Made by a program: the position numbers and the translations under genes
Source of the DNA: Candidatus Scalindua sp.
GTDB lineage: Bacteria; Planctomycetota; Brocadiia; Brocadiales; Scalinduaceae
DNA length: 44,104 nt
Direction of reading: 5' to 3'
Assembly (NCBI GenBank): GCA_018648405.1
Contig: JABGRF010000162.1
Span: forward strand, 1 to 44,104
The notes under the pieces: generated by a model
Databases searched by the model: none
Told to the model about the DNA's origin: nothing
The model's input: only the letters and a program-made list of their open reading frames with translations
In this document: one piece after another, positions 7,292-16,087 of the stretch
Numbering within the stretch: position 1 is the stretch's first letter
Layout of the letters: every line of letters begins with the position of its first letter

Positions 7292-8041
7292 CTATTTAGT
7301 ACTATTTATCAGAGATGCGACGTAAGCAGCACCAAAACCGTTATCAATATTAACAACAGTAACATTTGCGGCACAACTGTTTAACATTGCTAAAAGCGGA
7401 GTAACACCGCCGAAACTGGTACCATATCCTACACTCGTTGGTACACCTATAACAGGCCGTGCCACCATTCCTCCCACCACACTGGCAAGCGCTCCTTCCA
7501 TGCCCGCAACCACTATGAGCACTTTGGCCGCATCAATATCCTCCTTCTTGCTGAGCAGGCGATGTATACCGGCAACTCCAACATCATAAAGTACCTTTAC
7601 ATTGTTTCCCATTATCTCTGCAGTCTCTTTTGCTTCTTCAGCAACAGGAATATCTGAGGTGCCGGCAGTTACAATCAGTATTAAGCCTTTCTTCTTTTTT
7701 GAACGGGAGTTTTTAATGACTATTGTCCTGGCTTTATCGTTATATCTGGCGTTCTTATATTGTTGAGAAACACATTTGTATATCTCTTCGTTAGCACGTG
7801 TTGCCAATAGATCAGCTCCGTGCTTGATGATTTGTTCGGAAATTTTGAGAACCTGTTCAGGGGTCTTTCCCTCGCAAAATATTACTTCAGGAAAACCGCA
7901 GCGTATGGTTCGATGATTATCAACCTTGGCAAATCCCAGGTCTTTATATGGTAATTCCTTAAAGCTCTGCAAGGCATTCTCTATTGTAAGGTTACCTTTT
8001 TTTACTTTTGTTAGTAATCTTTTGATCGTGTTATCATCCAT
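7292..8041 (-). CDS. larB: LarB, nickel-pincer cofactor carboxylase/hydrolase
   Basis: 249 residues. The N-terminal part (1-100) has the LarB segment LGFAKVDNHRTIRCGFPEVIF. The C-terminal part is the AIR-carboxylase (PurE-like) fold, with VTAGTSDIPVAEEA, VYDVGVAGIHRL, VVAGMEGALASVVGG, GVPTSVGYG and a final CAANVTVVNIDNGFGA. LarB carboxylates and hydrolyses nicotinic acid adenine dinucleotide as the first step of the nickel-pincer nucleotide cofactor made with LarE and LarC. Neither larC nor larE is within the window. It lies between tsaD and nnrD on one strand with short gaps. Confidence 0.92.
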   Translation of the reverse strand: MDDNTIKRLLTKVKKGNLTIENALQSFKELPYKDLGFAKVDNHRTIRCGFPEVIFCEGKTPEQVLKISEQIIKHGADLLATRANEEIYKCVSQQYKNARYNDKARTIVIKNSRSKKKKGLILIVTAGTSDIPVAEEAKETAEIMGNNVKVLYDVGVAGIHRLLSKKEDIDAAKVLIVVAGMEGALASVVGGMVARPVIGVPTSVGYGTSFGGVTPLLAMLNSCAANVTVVNIDNGFGAAYVASLINSTK

Positions 8042-8102
8042 TTTTTGTACCTTTTTCTATTCTCAACTTGTTTCCAGATTGGAGCCCGGAAACGATAATT
8101 TA

Positions 8103-9113
8103 TTATGGTATTGCTTCAACTTCAAGGTTGGAAAATTCCTTTTCTTCATACTTGTGGAATGCCAGCCCTGCTACCATAGCCGCGTTATCCATACATAATT
8201 TCTTTGATGGATAAAACAGTGGAATGTTACGCCTCTTTGCCGCATCTGTAAGTTTCTGTCTTAGCCTTGAGTTGCAGGCAACACCGCCACCGATGATTAT
8301 ACTTTTGGTAGAAAACTTAGTCGCTGCAAAAATAGTTTTGTCTACCAGAACATCAACAACAGCTTCCTGAAAACTTGCAGCAACGTTTGCAATTTCATTA
8401 TCAGTTAGTTTTGGTATTTCACTGGTGTTCTTTGAGTTCTGTCCCATACAGTGATACAAGACAGCTGTTTTTATACCGCTGAAACTAAAATCGAGAGAAC
8501 CTTTTTTTAGATAAGACCGTGGAAATTGTATTGCTTTCTCATTCCCTTTTTGCGCAATAGCATCAATCTCCGGGCCGGCGGGATAGCCTAAACCTAAAAT
8601 TTTGCCAACTTTATCAAACGCTTCTCCTGCCGCATCATCTATGGTTCCGCCGATCGGCTCATAATTCGTTTCACTATGTGTCAGGAACAGTGAAGTATGC
8701 CCTCCTGATACTACAAGACTTATAGCCGGGTAATCGATATTTTCATTCTCTATCTTGCTTGCATAAATATGCGCATGTAGATGATTGACCGTTATGAGCG
8801 GCTTTTTCAATATCCAGCTTAACGTCTTGGCCGCTGTAAGTCCAATTAATAGCGCACCGATAAGCCCCGGTGTATTTGCTATAGATATTGCGTCTATATC
8901 ACTCATCTTTATGTTAGCTTCTGCCAGAGCGTTGTCAATTACTGTTATAATTGTATCTGTGTGCGCGCGACAAGCTATTTCGGGAACTACGCCACCAAAT
9001 TTTGAGTGAAGGTCTTGCTGAGATGCAACTATGTTTGAAAGGACTTTTTTGCCATCTTCCACAAGAGCAGCAGATGTTTCGTCACATGAGGTTTCGATAC
9101 CGAGAATTATCAT
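8103..9113 (-). CDS. tsaD: tRNA N6-adenosine threonylcarbamoyltransferase TsaD
   Basis: 336 residues, standard length. The ASKHA-fold start GIETSCDETSAALV, the HLHAH metal site (H111, H115), VSGGHTSLFL, GEAFDKVGKILGL, GGVACNSRLR and the C-terminal CMDNAAMVAGL aspartate ligand are all present. TsaD transfers the threonylcarbamoyl group to A37 of tRNAs reading ANN codons, together with TsaE and TsaB. TsaE is encoded at 20952-21467 in the same window; tsaB is not seen. It is followed by larB and nnrD on the same strand, an apparent operon without shared function. Confidence 0.96.
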   Translation of the reverse strand: MIILGIETSCDETSAALVEDGKKVLSNIVASQQDLHSKFGGVVPEIACRAHTDTIITVIDNALAEANIKMSDIDAISIANTPGLIGALLIGLTAAKTLSWILKKPLITVNHLHAHIYASKIENENIDYPAISLVVSGGHTSLFLTHSETNYEPIGGTIDDAAGEAFDKVGKILGLGYPAGPEIDAIAQKGNEKAIQFPRSYLKKGSLDFSFSGIKTAVLYHCMGQNSKNTSEIPKLTDNEIANVAASFQEAVVDVLVDKTIFAATKFSTKSIIIGGGVACNSRLRQKLTDAAKRRNIPLFYPSKKLCMDNAAMVAGLAFHKYEEKEFSNLEVEAIP

Positions 9114-9197
9114 ATTATCAGATGTATTTTAACGGAGTTTGTTCTGGAGTGAATATTGTTTTCAGCGTTGTATGTGTTTATGCAGGGTTGCTAAGTT

Positions 9198-10475
9198 CTA
9201 GTTGTTTTTGGAATAAACACTTATACCTTTCAAAACATCAATTGCCCTGGAAAGCTGTGTATCAACAAATTTTTCTTTATCATCATTAGCTTCTATTGGT
9301 TCTTTCCCGTTTTTCGTTCGCATGTCTGCTGCATTAACTCTGGCCAGGTGCCGGTGTAAACCTCTTACTTCCTTTTGCGTGAGATCTACCTTTATGTCTG
9401 GCTCAATACCGATTCCATGAATCATGGCTCCGGATGGTGTATAGTATTTAGCCGTTGTCAGCTTCAGTGCTGAATTTTTATTTTTTATTGGTATCAAACT
9501 CTGGACTGAACCTTTGCCATAAGTTTTTGTTCCCAGCAAAAGTCCGCGTTTATGGTCTTTAACCGCTCCTGCAACAATTTCCGAGGCGCTGGCACTGCCA
9601 TTATTAACTATTATGATCAGTGGGAAATTTTTATACGTTTTTGATTTATGTGCTTTATATTCATGATGCTGTGATTTGTGCCTTCCTTTTGTAGACACAA
9701 TTAAGCCTTTTTTAATAAACTTGTCCACCATGTCTACTGCAATATTTAAGAGGCCACCCGGATTAAATCGAAGGTCCAGAATGAGGGCTTCCATTTCTTG
9801 TTCCTCCAGCTCTTTAACTGCGGCGTCCAGATCGCCTATTGTATTGTCTTGAAAACTGGTAATTGCGATGTAGCCTATCTTGCTCTCTTCATCAACGATT
9901 CTTGTACCACGTATACTGTTTAGATGGATTTTTGCGCGTTCCATAGTAATGTCAACAGACTCGCTTTCTCCCTCATGTATAACCGTGATTGTAACTTCTG
10001 TATGATTTTTACCGCGAAGCATTTCAATCGCCTCACGAATCGAAATATTCTTTGTTGATTTTCCATCAATCTTGATTATTACATCTCCAATATACACACC
10101 TGCACGAAAGGCTGGTGAATCAACAATGGGAGTCAACACTCTTAAAAATCCATTCTTTAAAACGACTTCAATGCCAATGCCATCAAATTCGCCTTCTGTT
10201 TCAATCCTCAGTTCCTCGAGGCTTTTTGAGTCAATGAATTGGCTGTGTGGATCCAGGCCGGCAAGCATTCCATTATAAGCATTCATAAGCAATGCCCTCA
10301 GCCCAACTTCATCAACGTATTTATTTTGTATCTCTTTTATAATGCTTATGAACTCTTCAAAATCTTGATAAAATACATCCGGATTGAGTTTCTCCTCTTC
10401 TTGTGCATGCAAATAGCATGGATTTAAAGAGATAATAAATATTACTATCCAGATAATTTTAAGACGATTTCTCAT
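9198..10475 (-). CDS. ctpA: C-terminal processing (S41) peptidase
   Basis: About 425 residues from the ATG at 10475; a GTG at 10484 is an equally possible start and neither has a good Shine-Dalgarno. A signal peptide (KIIWIVIFIISLNPCYLHA) directs it across the membrane. A PDZ domain spans about 95-180 (EGEFDGIGIEVVLKNG...GDVIIKIDG). The protease domain follows, with the nucleophile serine in NNGSASASEIVAGAVKDH and the lysine base in TKTYGKGSVQSL. Ctp/Prc enzymes trim or degrade extracytoplasmic proteins from the C-terminus. It lies downstream of tRNA-Phe and ribF on the same strand. Firm assignment. Confidence 0.93.
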   Translation of the reverse strand: MRNRLKIIWIVIFIISLNPCYLHAQEEEKLNPDVFYQDFEEFISIIKEIQNKYVDEVGLRALLMNAYNGMLAGLDPHSQFIDSKSLEELRIETEGEFDGIGIEVVLKNGFLRVLTPIVDSPAFRAGVYIGDVIIKIDGKSTKNISIREAIEMLRGKNHTEVTITVIHEGESESVDITMERAKIHLNSIRGTRIVDEESKIGYIAITSFQDNTIGDLDAAVKELEEQEMEALILDLRFNPGGLLNIAVDMVDKFIKKGLIVSTKGRHKSQHHEYKAHKSKTYKNFPLIIIVNNGSASASEIVAGAVKDHKRGLLLGTKTYGKGSVQSLIPIKNKNSALKLTTAKYYTPSGAMIHGIGIEPDIKVDLTQKEVRGLHRHLARVNAADMRTKNGKEPIEANDDKEKFVDTQLSRAIDVLKGISVYSKNN

Positions 10476-10638
10476 TCTTAGCACTAAAACAATTTTAATT
10501 TTACCGCTTTATTACTTTCTGCGCGGTTTCTACCGTAATACCGTATGTATAATTCAATTTTCCCATATATCTCCTCTTCAAAAAAAGGGAAAGGGATTTG
10601 TAGGGAATTAAATGGGGAATACTATTGTTTTCTATATG

Positions 10639-10714
10639 TGGTGGGCAGAGCCGGAATCGAACCGGCGACACCGGGATTTTCAATCCCGTGCTCTACCAAC
10701 TGAGCTATCTGCCC
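10639..10714 (-). tRNA. tRNA-Phe (GAA), CCA encoded
   Basis: A full cloverleaf: acceptor GGGCAGA pairs with TCTGCCC, the D arm is GCTC AGTTGGTA GAGC, the anticodon stem CGGGA/TCCCG closes the loop TTGAAAA with anticodon GAA, and the T arm has GCCGG TTCGATT CCGGC. Discriminator A is followed by an encoded CCA. It sits between ribF and the Ctp protease and may be cut from a shared transcript. Confidence 0.97.
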
Positions 10715-10752
10715 TGAATTTTTATTAAGAAGAGGCAATTTGTGAATTGCAC

Positions 10753-11700
10753 CTACTCTGCTAAGACTTTCTCTGAAACCCTGTTCATAAATCTCATTTT
10801 GTCTCGTTCTAATTGCAACTTTAATTCGTCAGCACTTTCAAACCGGGTTTCCTCTCTTAATTTGTAAAGGAATTGAACTTCCAGGTCTTTTCCGTAAATC
10901 GATTCATTAAAGTCAATTATGTGAGCTTCTACTACAGGTTCATCATTCTGCGCGCTTTCTCCGAACGTAGGACAAGTTCCTATGTTGGTTATAGCGTTAT
11001 ATTCTTTTCCTTCCTTAAAGACCTTAGTGGCATACACTCCGGAAGGAGGTCTTATTTCATGGTGAAGATTAAGGTTGGCAGTGGGAAATCCTAAACCTTT
11101 TCCACGGCCGGAACCTTTTACAACTGTACCAAATACTGAAACACGTCTGCCAAGCATTCCTCTTGCCTTCTGTAAGTTACCTTGAATAACGTGCTTTCGT
11201 ATTGTTGTGCTACTTGTTATTTCACCTTCGAATTCTAAAGGATCGCATGTAACAACTTCAAATCCGTACTTTTCAGCATAGTCACGGACCATTGATGCAT
11301 TACCTCTTCTGTCCTTGCCAAATGAGCAGTCAAATCCGAGTACAATGACTTTAGCGCCTAGCCATTCATACAGTATATCAGTTATAAAATCTTCTGCACT
11401 GATTTCAGAAATTTTTTTATCAAATTCCAATACTACCGATATATCAACGCCAAGTTGTTCAAATAATACTAGTCTATGTTCCAGTGACGTGATACATGAC
11501 TGCCGTGTTTGTGAAAGAACGCTCTTAGGATGGCGATCAAAGGTTAAAATTACTGATTCTCCATTCCTTTTGTTCGCCAGATCTATCGTTTTTTGAATAA
11601 CATCTTGATGCCCTGAATGAACACCGTCAAACACTCCCAATGTAACAACGGGGCAAACAAGTTTTTTCTGTATCTTTTTGATACCAAAAATTGTATCCAA
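10753..11700 (-). CDS. ribF: Bifunctional riboflavin kinase/FAD synthetase
   Basis: 315 residues from a TTG with AAGAGGT well placed upstream. The N-terminal FAD synthetase (nucleotidyltransferase) domain has VTLGVFDGVHSGHQ, VILTFDRHPKSV and SSTTIRKHVIQG. The C-terminal flavokinase domain (about 180-310) has GTVVKGSGRGKGLGFPTANL and PPSGVYA, with the EAHIIDFNESIYG strand carrying the catalytic glutamate. Together they turn riboflavin into FMN and FAD. It is followed by tRNA-Phe on the same strand and preceded by the PpiD-like gene only 20 bases away. Firm assignment. Confidence 0.96.
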   Translation of the reverse strand: MDTIFGIKKIQKKLVCPVVTLGVFDGVHSGHQDVIQKTIDLANKRNGESVILTFDRHPKSVLSQTRQSCITSLEHRLVLFEQLGVDISVVLEFDKKISEISAEDFITDILYEWLGAKVIVLGFDCSFGKDRRGNASMVRDYAEKYGFEVVTCDPLEFEGEITSSTTIRKHVIQGNLQKARGMLGRRVSVFGTVVKGSGRGKGLGFPTANLNLHHEIRPPSGVYATKVFKEGKEYNAITNIGTCPTFGESAQNDEPVVEAHIIDFNESIYGKDLEVQFLYKLREETRFESADELKLQLERDKMRFMNRVSEKVLAE

Positions 11701-11720
11701 TTTGAACCTCTTGTGTGCGT

Positions 11721-13406
11721 TTAACTTTTGCTCTTACCTAACTGAGTCTTTGTGCCTATCCAGGATTCCCATTCAGTTGAAAAAACAAACTGCTTTTCCA
11801 AAAGATATTGTTCCATTATTAAATCTCTTTTTTCTTCAAAGCTTTTTGGATCAACCTTCTTTCTCTCTACCAGTTTTACGACGTAACATGTTTTTTCGCC
11901 TCTGTTTTCAACTGTAACGGCTGACTCTCCAACTTTTAAACCAAAAGCTGCATCAGTAATTTTAACTCTATCAGAGCCCAATATTTCGGTATCATCATCT
12001 TTGCTGATGATACCCGGTCTACTGACATATTTTGTTTCAATTATTGCTAATTTGCCGGCGTCATCCTTAATGGACTTTATGCCTTCTTTCAGAGATGTTT
12101 CATTTATTTTTTCAAGACATTTTTCTGCGACTTTTTCTGCCTCTTCAAATGCTTTTTCATAACGTAGATCTTCAGCAACCTTATCGTGGACTTCTTCATA
12201 ACTCGGTATATGAGATTCGACTTTTTCAATTACCCGAAAAATAAGCTTGCCTCCCGTTGAATCTATAGGAGTCGAAGGGTCATTTACTTCCCTTTCAAAT
12301 ACTTGCTGTGGGAATTGCGGAAGATCAATAATCACTTCCCTCATTTCATCCTTTGTGAAATAGTTTGTTCCGTTATTCTGATTAGTTGGTATAACGTGCG
12401 AGAGACCGTATTGCTTCGCGAGTTTGGCAAAGCTGATAAAGCCTTCTTTGTCAATATTCTCATATATTTCATCATCAGCATCAGCAATCATCTTGTTGGC
12501 CACCGTTTCGCGTTCTCTGAAAAGCATATTTTTCTTAATTTGTGCCTTCACTTCATCAAATGGCTTAAATTCCGATACCGCTGTTTCGTCCGAATCTTCA
12601 CCTTCAGGGGTTTCCCCATTTTCTTTCCTAAACATAAGGTCCTTTTTCTCTTCGTAATATTTCTGCATTTTTTCATCAGTGATATTAATCTGTTCTTCTA
12701 TTGCATCGGACCTTGTAATAATATATTCTACTTTAACTTTTTCAGGCTCTTTGTATCCGTATATCCCCTCTTCAGCATTTGGATAATTTTCATTATATTT
12801 ATCGTAAAAAGATTTGATCTCGTCTTCTTTGATTTCAACACGACTGACAAAATCCCTTGCCTTAAGAGCCGTATATTTGATTTTTACCTGTTCGTTTTCT
12901 TTAATATATCGTTGGTACGCTTCGTTCTCGGTAACCTTTACAGAACTTTTTAAAAGGTATTGAAGCTTACGTGATAAAAGGTATTCTTTTATTGTTTTTT
13001 CAAACTGTGGTTCTGTTAAATGGAATACGTTTCCAAGCATACGTCTGAAGCCTTCTTTGTCTTCAAAGATACGCGGGTCAACAGGAAAAAAATTGCGTAT
13101 TTCTTGTGCAAGTTCATCTTTGGTAATAACGATTCCCATGTTCTCTGCCTGGCCAAAAAGTGCCATCTGCCTCCAGACCAGTTGAGCGACAGGCTCTTTG
13201 GCTTCCCTGAAAAAAATCCTTGCCCATCTGGTGGCAGTATCACTAAACTGATCTTGCGTGACTTTACGGCCAAGAATTTCTCCGACACCTGGCTTAGGAA
13301 TTATATATTCTGCCGCAGGTCCAATGCCCCATATTACCATCAAAAATACGACCAGAATACCCAAGAGCTTTTTCTGATTTCTTCTAAACCAACTTGTTGC
13401 TGCCAT
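11721..13406 (-). CDS. PpiD/SurA-N-like membrane-anchored chaperone
   Basis: 561 residues with GAGAGGT before the ATG. A short cytoplasmic RRNQKKL segment is followed by one membrane helix (about 14-31, ILVVFLMVIWGIGPAAEY), as in PpiD. A SurA-N-like chaperone domain follows (about 40-160), then a long charged region of coiled-coil character. I cannot find a parvulin isomerase core with its HILV entry motif, although a repeat of degenerate PPIase-like spacing (PSTPIDSTGGKLIFRVIEKV) is present. The protein may therefore be a periplasmic holdase without isomerase activity. It is divergent from topA and probably starts the ribF/tRNA-Phe/ctp run. Confidence 0.75.
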   Translation of the reverse strand: MAATSWFRRNQKKLLGILVVFLMVIWGIGPAAEYIIPKPGVGEILGRKVTQDQFSDTATRWARIFFREAKEPVAQLVWRQMALFGQAENMGIVITKDELAQEIRNFFPVDPRIFEDKEGFRRMLGNVFHLTEPQFEKTIKEYLLSRKLQYLLKSSVKVTENEAYQRYIKENEQVKIKYTALKARDFVSRVEIKEDEIKSFYDKYNENYPNAEEGIYGYKEPEKVKVEYIITRSDAIEEQINITDEKMQKYYEEKKDLMFRKENGETPEGEDSDETAVSEFKPFDEVKAQIKKNMLFRERETVANKMIADADDEIYENIDKEGFISFAKLAKQYGLSHVIPTNQNNGTNYFTKDEMREVIIDLPQFPQQVFEREVNDPSTPIDSTGGKLIFRVIEKVESHIPSYEEVHDKVAEDLRYEKAFEEAEKVAEKCLEKINETSLKEGIKSIKDDAGKLAIIETKYVSRPGIISKDDDTEILGSDRVKITDAAFGLKVGESAVTVENRGEKTCYVVKLVERKKVDPKSFEEKRDLIMEQYLLEKQFVFSTEWESWIGTKTQLGKSKS

Positions 13407-13708
13407 AAATACCTCTCATTTTATCGTTTCTGCACATACTAAGCTATGTGTAGGAAACACCTTATTAGTAAAACACCTCTCAAAATACTGAATAAATTCG
13501 AATGTTGAATTATATAGAGCAACGTAGTAACTATCAACTGCTTTTTGTAAAAACTTATAATCCGGTACAATATACACTGATTAAAGTACAAAAAATGTTT
13601 TAAATTAGAAAACCCTTGACACTAACAAACACCTTTGTTTTAATTTTCAGCCTTAGTCTGTCATGTGTTTTTATTTTGAATCTTCAAAGAATTTAATAAT
13701 ATTATTCT
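13407..13708. other. Divergent promoter region of the PpiD-like gene and topA
   Basis: About 300 noncoding bases. A good topA promoter is seen (13616-13644); no other structured element or small gene was found. Confidence 0.5.
13616..13644 (+). promoter_or_regulatory. Sigma70-type promoter of topA
   Basis: TTGACA (13616-13621), a 17-base spacer, then TTTAAT (13639-13644), one mismatch from consensus, about 65 bases before the topA start. Confidence 0.7.
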
Positions 13709-16060
13709 ATGGGAAAAAACCTCGTAATAGTAGAGTCGCCGGCAAAAGCAAAAACGATTGAAGGTTACTTAGGTAAAGATTTTACGGTACAGTCATGTTT
13801 CGGTCATGTTCGTGACCTTCCCAAGACTAATAAGGCTATAGACATAAAAAACGGTTTTCAACCTACATACGAGATCCCTAAAGAGAAGAAAGACGTTATA
13901 AAAGAACTTAAAAAGTCAGCAAAGAAAGCTGACGTTGTATGGTTGGCAACTGATGATGACCGTGAAGGGGAGGCGATATCATGGCATTTGCATGAAGCGC
14001 TTAAATTAGAGGAAGAAAATACTCGTAGAATCGTTTTCGGAGAGATTACTAAAAAGGCAATACTTAATGCTATTGAATCACCAAGAAGTGTTAATATCGC
14101 TTTAGTCAATGCGCAGCAGGCCCGGCGGATTCTGGACAGGCTTGTAGGGTTTGAATTGTCCCCCATTTTGTGGAAAAAAATCCAACGTGGTCTTTCTGCA
14201 GGCAGGGTTCAGTCTGTTGCCGTAAGAATGGTGGTAGAGAGAGAACGTGAAATTGAACAATTTGATACTAAGTCATTCTTCAAGGTTAGTGCAGAGTTTC
14301 TTGTTGAGGGTGATAAAGTATTGAAGGCAGAGTTGTCCGAAAGATTTTCCTCTGAAGAGGAAGCTTTGGAGTTCTTAACTAAATGCATCGGAGCTGTTTT
14401 CACAATAGATAGTTTAGAGAAAAAGCCGGGACAGAAGAAGCCGGCTGCGCCCTTTACCACTTCTACATTACAACAGGAAGCCAGCCTTAAACTCGGATTC
14501 TCCGTAGCGCAGACGATGACTCTGGCTCAGCGTTTATATGAATCAGGTAAGATCACCTATATGAGGACAGATTCTGTCAACCTTTCAGAAACCGCTTTAG
14601 AAAATGCTGCAAAGGAAATAATTTCTGCATATGGTGATGAATATTCAGAAACAAGACAATATACTACCAAGTCCAGCTCTGCTCAAGAGGCTCATGAAGC
14701 TATCAGGCCTACAGAATTTTCAGAGAAAAGCGCAGGTGGCGACAGAAACCAGACACGCCTTTATGAGTTGATATGGAAGCGTGCAATTGCATCGCAAATG
14801 GCTAATGCTCGTATAGAGAGGACCACTGTGAAAATCGGAATTTCCACCGTTCCTCAAACCATGAAGGCTACAGGTGAGGTCATCACCTTCGAAGGATTCC
14901 TCAAGGTTTACCTTGAATCGGCTGTTGAAGAAAATGAGGAAGAGGAAAGCAAAGGAATTTTACCGCCATTAACGGTTGGGCAAGAACTCAACCTTGACAA
15001 AATGAAGGCCGTGCAAAGGTTTACAAGATCCCCTGCAAGATTTACAGAAGCAAGCCTCGTTAAGAAACTGGAGGAACTAGGTATCGGTAGACCGTCTACA
15101 TATGCTCCTACCATTTCTACCATACAAAAAAGGGGATATGTACTCAAAGAGCACAGAGATGGCAGGGAGAGACAATATCTGGAAATGGTCCTGGCAAACA
15201 ACGAAGTTAGTTCTGTTACAAAAACGGAGATTACAGGTGCTGAAAAAGCCAAGCTTTTTCCAACAGATGTCGCCAGGATAGTAAACGACTTTCTGGTTAA
15301 AAATTTTCCAAGAGTTACTGACTACTCGTTTACTGCTTCCATAGAAAAGGAGTTTGATGATATCGCCTCCGGCAAGCTGGAATGGGATAAAATGATTGGT
15401 GCATTTTATGGAAGTTTTCATGAAAGGGTAGAAGCTACGGAGGCAATAGATCGGTCTGAAGTAGACACCTCAAGAGAACTTGGCAAGGATCCTAAAACAG
15501 GGAGAACCTTATTGGTGCGATTGGGGCCATACGGACCTATGGCTCAAATCGGAACTACTGAGGAACTTGAAGAAGAGGAGAAACCTAAATATGCTAGTCT
15601 GCTTAAGGGGCAGTTGCTGGAATCCATCACTTTTGAGGAAGCCGTTAACTTATTTAAACTACCGAGAGAAGTTGGTACGTATGAAGACAAAGTAATCGTT
15701 GCTGCAATTGGCAGGTTTGGGCCGTATATTCGGCATGACAGCAAATTTGTTTCACTAAAAGACGATGATGATCCCTACACTATTGAGCAAGACAGGGCCA
15801 TTGAATTAATAGAAGCCAAGCGCAAAGCTGATGCTGAAAAATTCATCAAATCATTTGACGAAAATCCCGAGGTGCAAGTGTTAAACGGAAGGTACGGGCC
15901 TTACATAAAAGTTGGAAAAAAGAATGTCAAAATACCTAAGGACCAGGAACCTAAAGACCTGACTCTTAAAGAGTGTCTTGACCTTGCAGAAAAAGCTCCT
16001 GAAAGGAAAGCAAGGGGAGGAAAAAGAAAGACAAAAACTGCCACTAAAAAGAAAAAGTAG
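13709..16060 (+). CDS. topA: DNA topoisomerase I
   Basis: 783 residues of a type IA topoisomerase that relaxes negative supercoils. The TOPRIM domain has E9 (VESPAKAKTI) and the TDDDREGE acidic triad at 81-88. The catalytic tyrosine is Y284 in ITYMRTDSVNLS. GLSAGRVQSVAVR and IGRPSTYAPTI are intact. The C-terminus has no CxxC zinc fingers, unlike E. coli TopA. Instead it has Topo_C repeats (LGPYGPMAQIG, IGRFGPYIRHDSKFVSL, NGRYGPYIKVGKKNVKIP) and a lysine/arginine-rich tail that probably binds DNA. No Shine-Dalgarno is visible. It converges on the HtrA gene. Confidence 0.97.
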   Translation: MGKNLVIVESPAKAKTIEGYLGKDFTVQSCFGHVRDLPKTNKAIDIKNGFQPTYEIPKEKKDVIKELKKSAKKADVVWLATDDDREGEAISWHLHEALKLEEENTRRIVFGEITKKAILNAIESPRSVNIALVNAQQARRILDRLVGFELSPILWKKIQRGLSAGRVQSVAVRMVVEREREIEQFDTKSFFKVSAEFLVEGDKVLKAELSERFSSEEEALEFLTKCIGAVFTIDSLEKKPGQKKPAAPFTTSTLQQEASLKLGFSVAQTMTLAQRLYESGKITYMRTDSVNLSETALENAAKEIISAYGDEYSETRQYTTKSSSAQEAHEAIRPTEFSEKSAGGDRNQTRLYELIWKRAIASQMANARIERTTVKIGISTVPQTMKATGEVITFEGFLKVYLESAVEENEEEESKGILPPLTVGQELNLDKMKAVQRFTRSPARFTEASLVKKLEELGIGRPSTYAPTISTIQKRGYVLKEHRDGRERQYLEMVLANNEVSSVTKTEITGAEKAKLFPTDVARIVNDFLVKNFPRVTDYSFTASIEKEFDDIASGKLEWDKMIGAFYGSFHERVEATEAIDRSEVDTSRELGKDPKTGRTLLVRLGPYGPMAQIGTTEELEEEEKPKYASLLKGQLLESITFEEAVNLFKLPREVGTYEDKVIVAAIGRFGPYIRHDSKFVSLKDDDDPYTIEQDRAIELIEAKRKADAEKFIKSFDENPEVQVLNGRYGPYIKVGKKNVKIPKDQEPKDLTLKECLDLAEKAPERKARGGKRKTKTATKKKK

Positions 16061-16063
16061 GCA

Positions 16064-16086
16064 GTTCTTTAGCGAGCGGAAAGAAC
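16064..16086. terminator. Small hairpin between topA and the HtrA gene
   Basis: GTTCTTT-AGCGAGCGG-AAAGAAC lies between two convergent genes and could end both transcripts, though there is no clear T tract. Confidence 0.4.
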
Positions 16087-16087
16087 A

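Noticed and set aside
10501-10683. 60-residue frame on the minus strand spanning the tRNA-Phe 3' half
   Set aside because: It reads through a functional tRNA and has no start signal or recognisable protein.
12303-12953. 216-residue plus-strand frame opposite the PpiD-like gene
   Set aside because: Phe/Ile-rich shadow translation of the real minus-strand gene; no Shine-Dalgarno.
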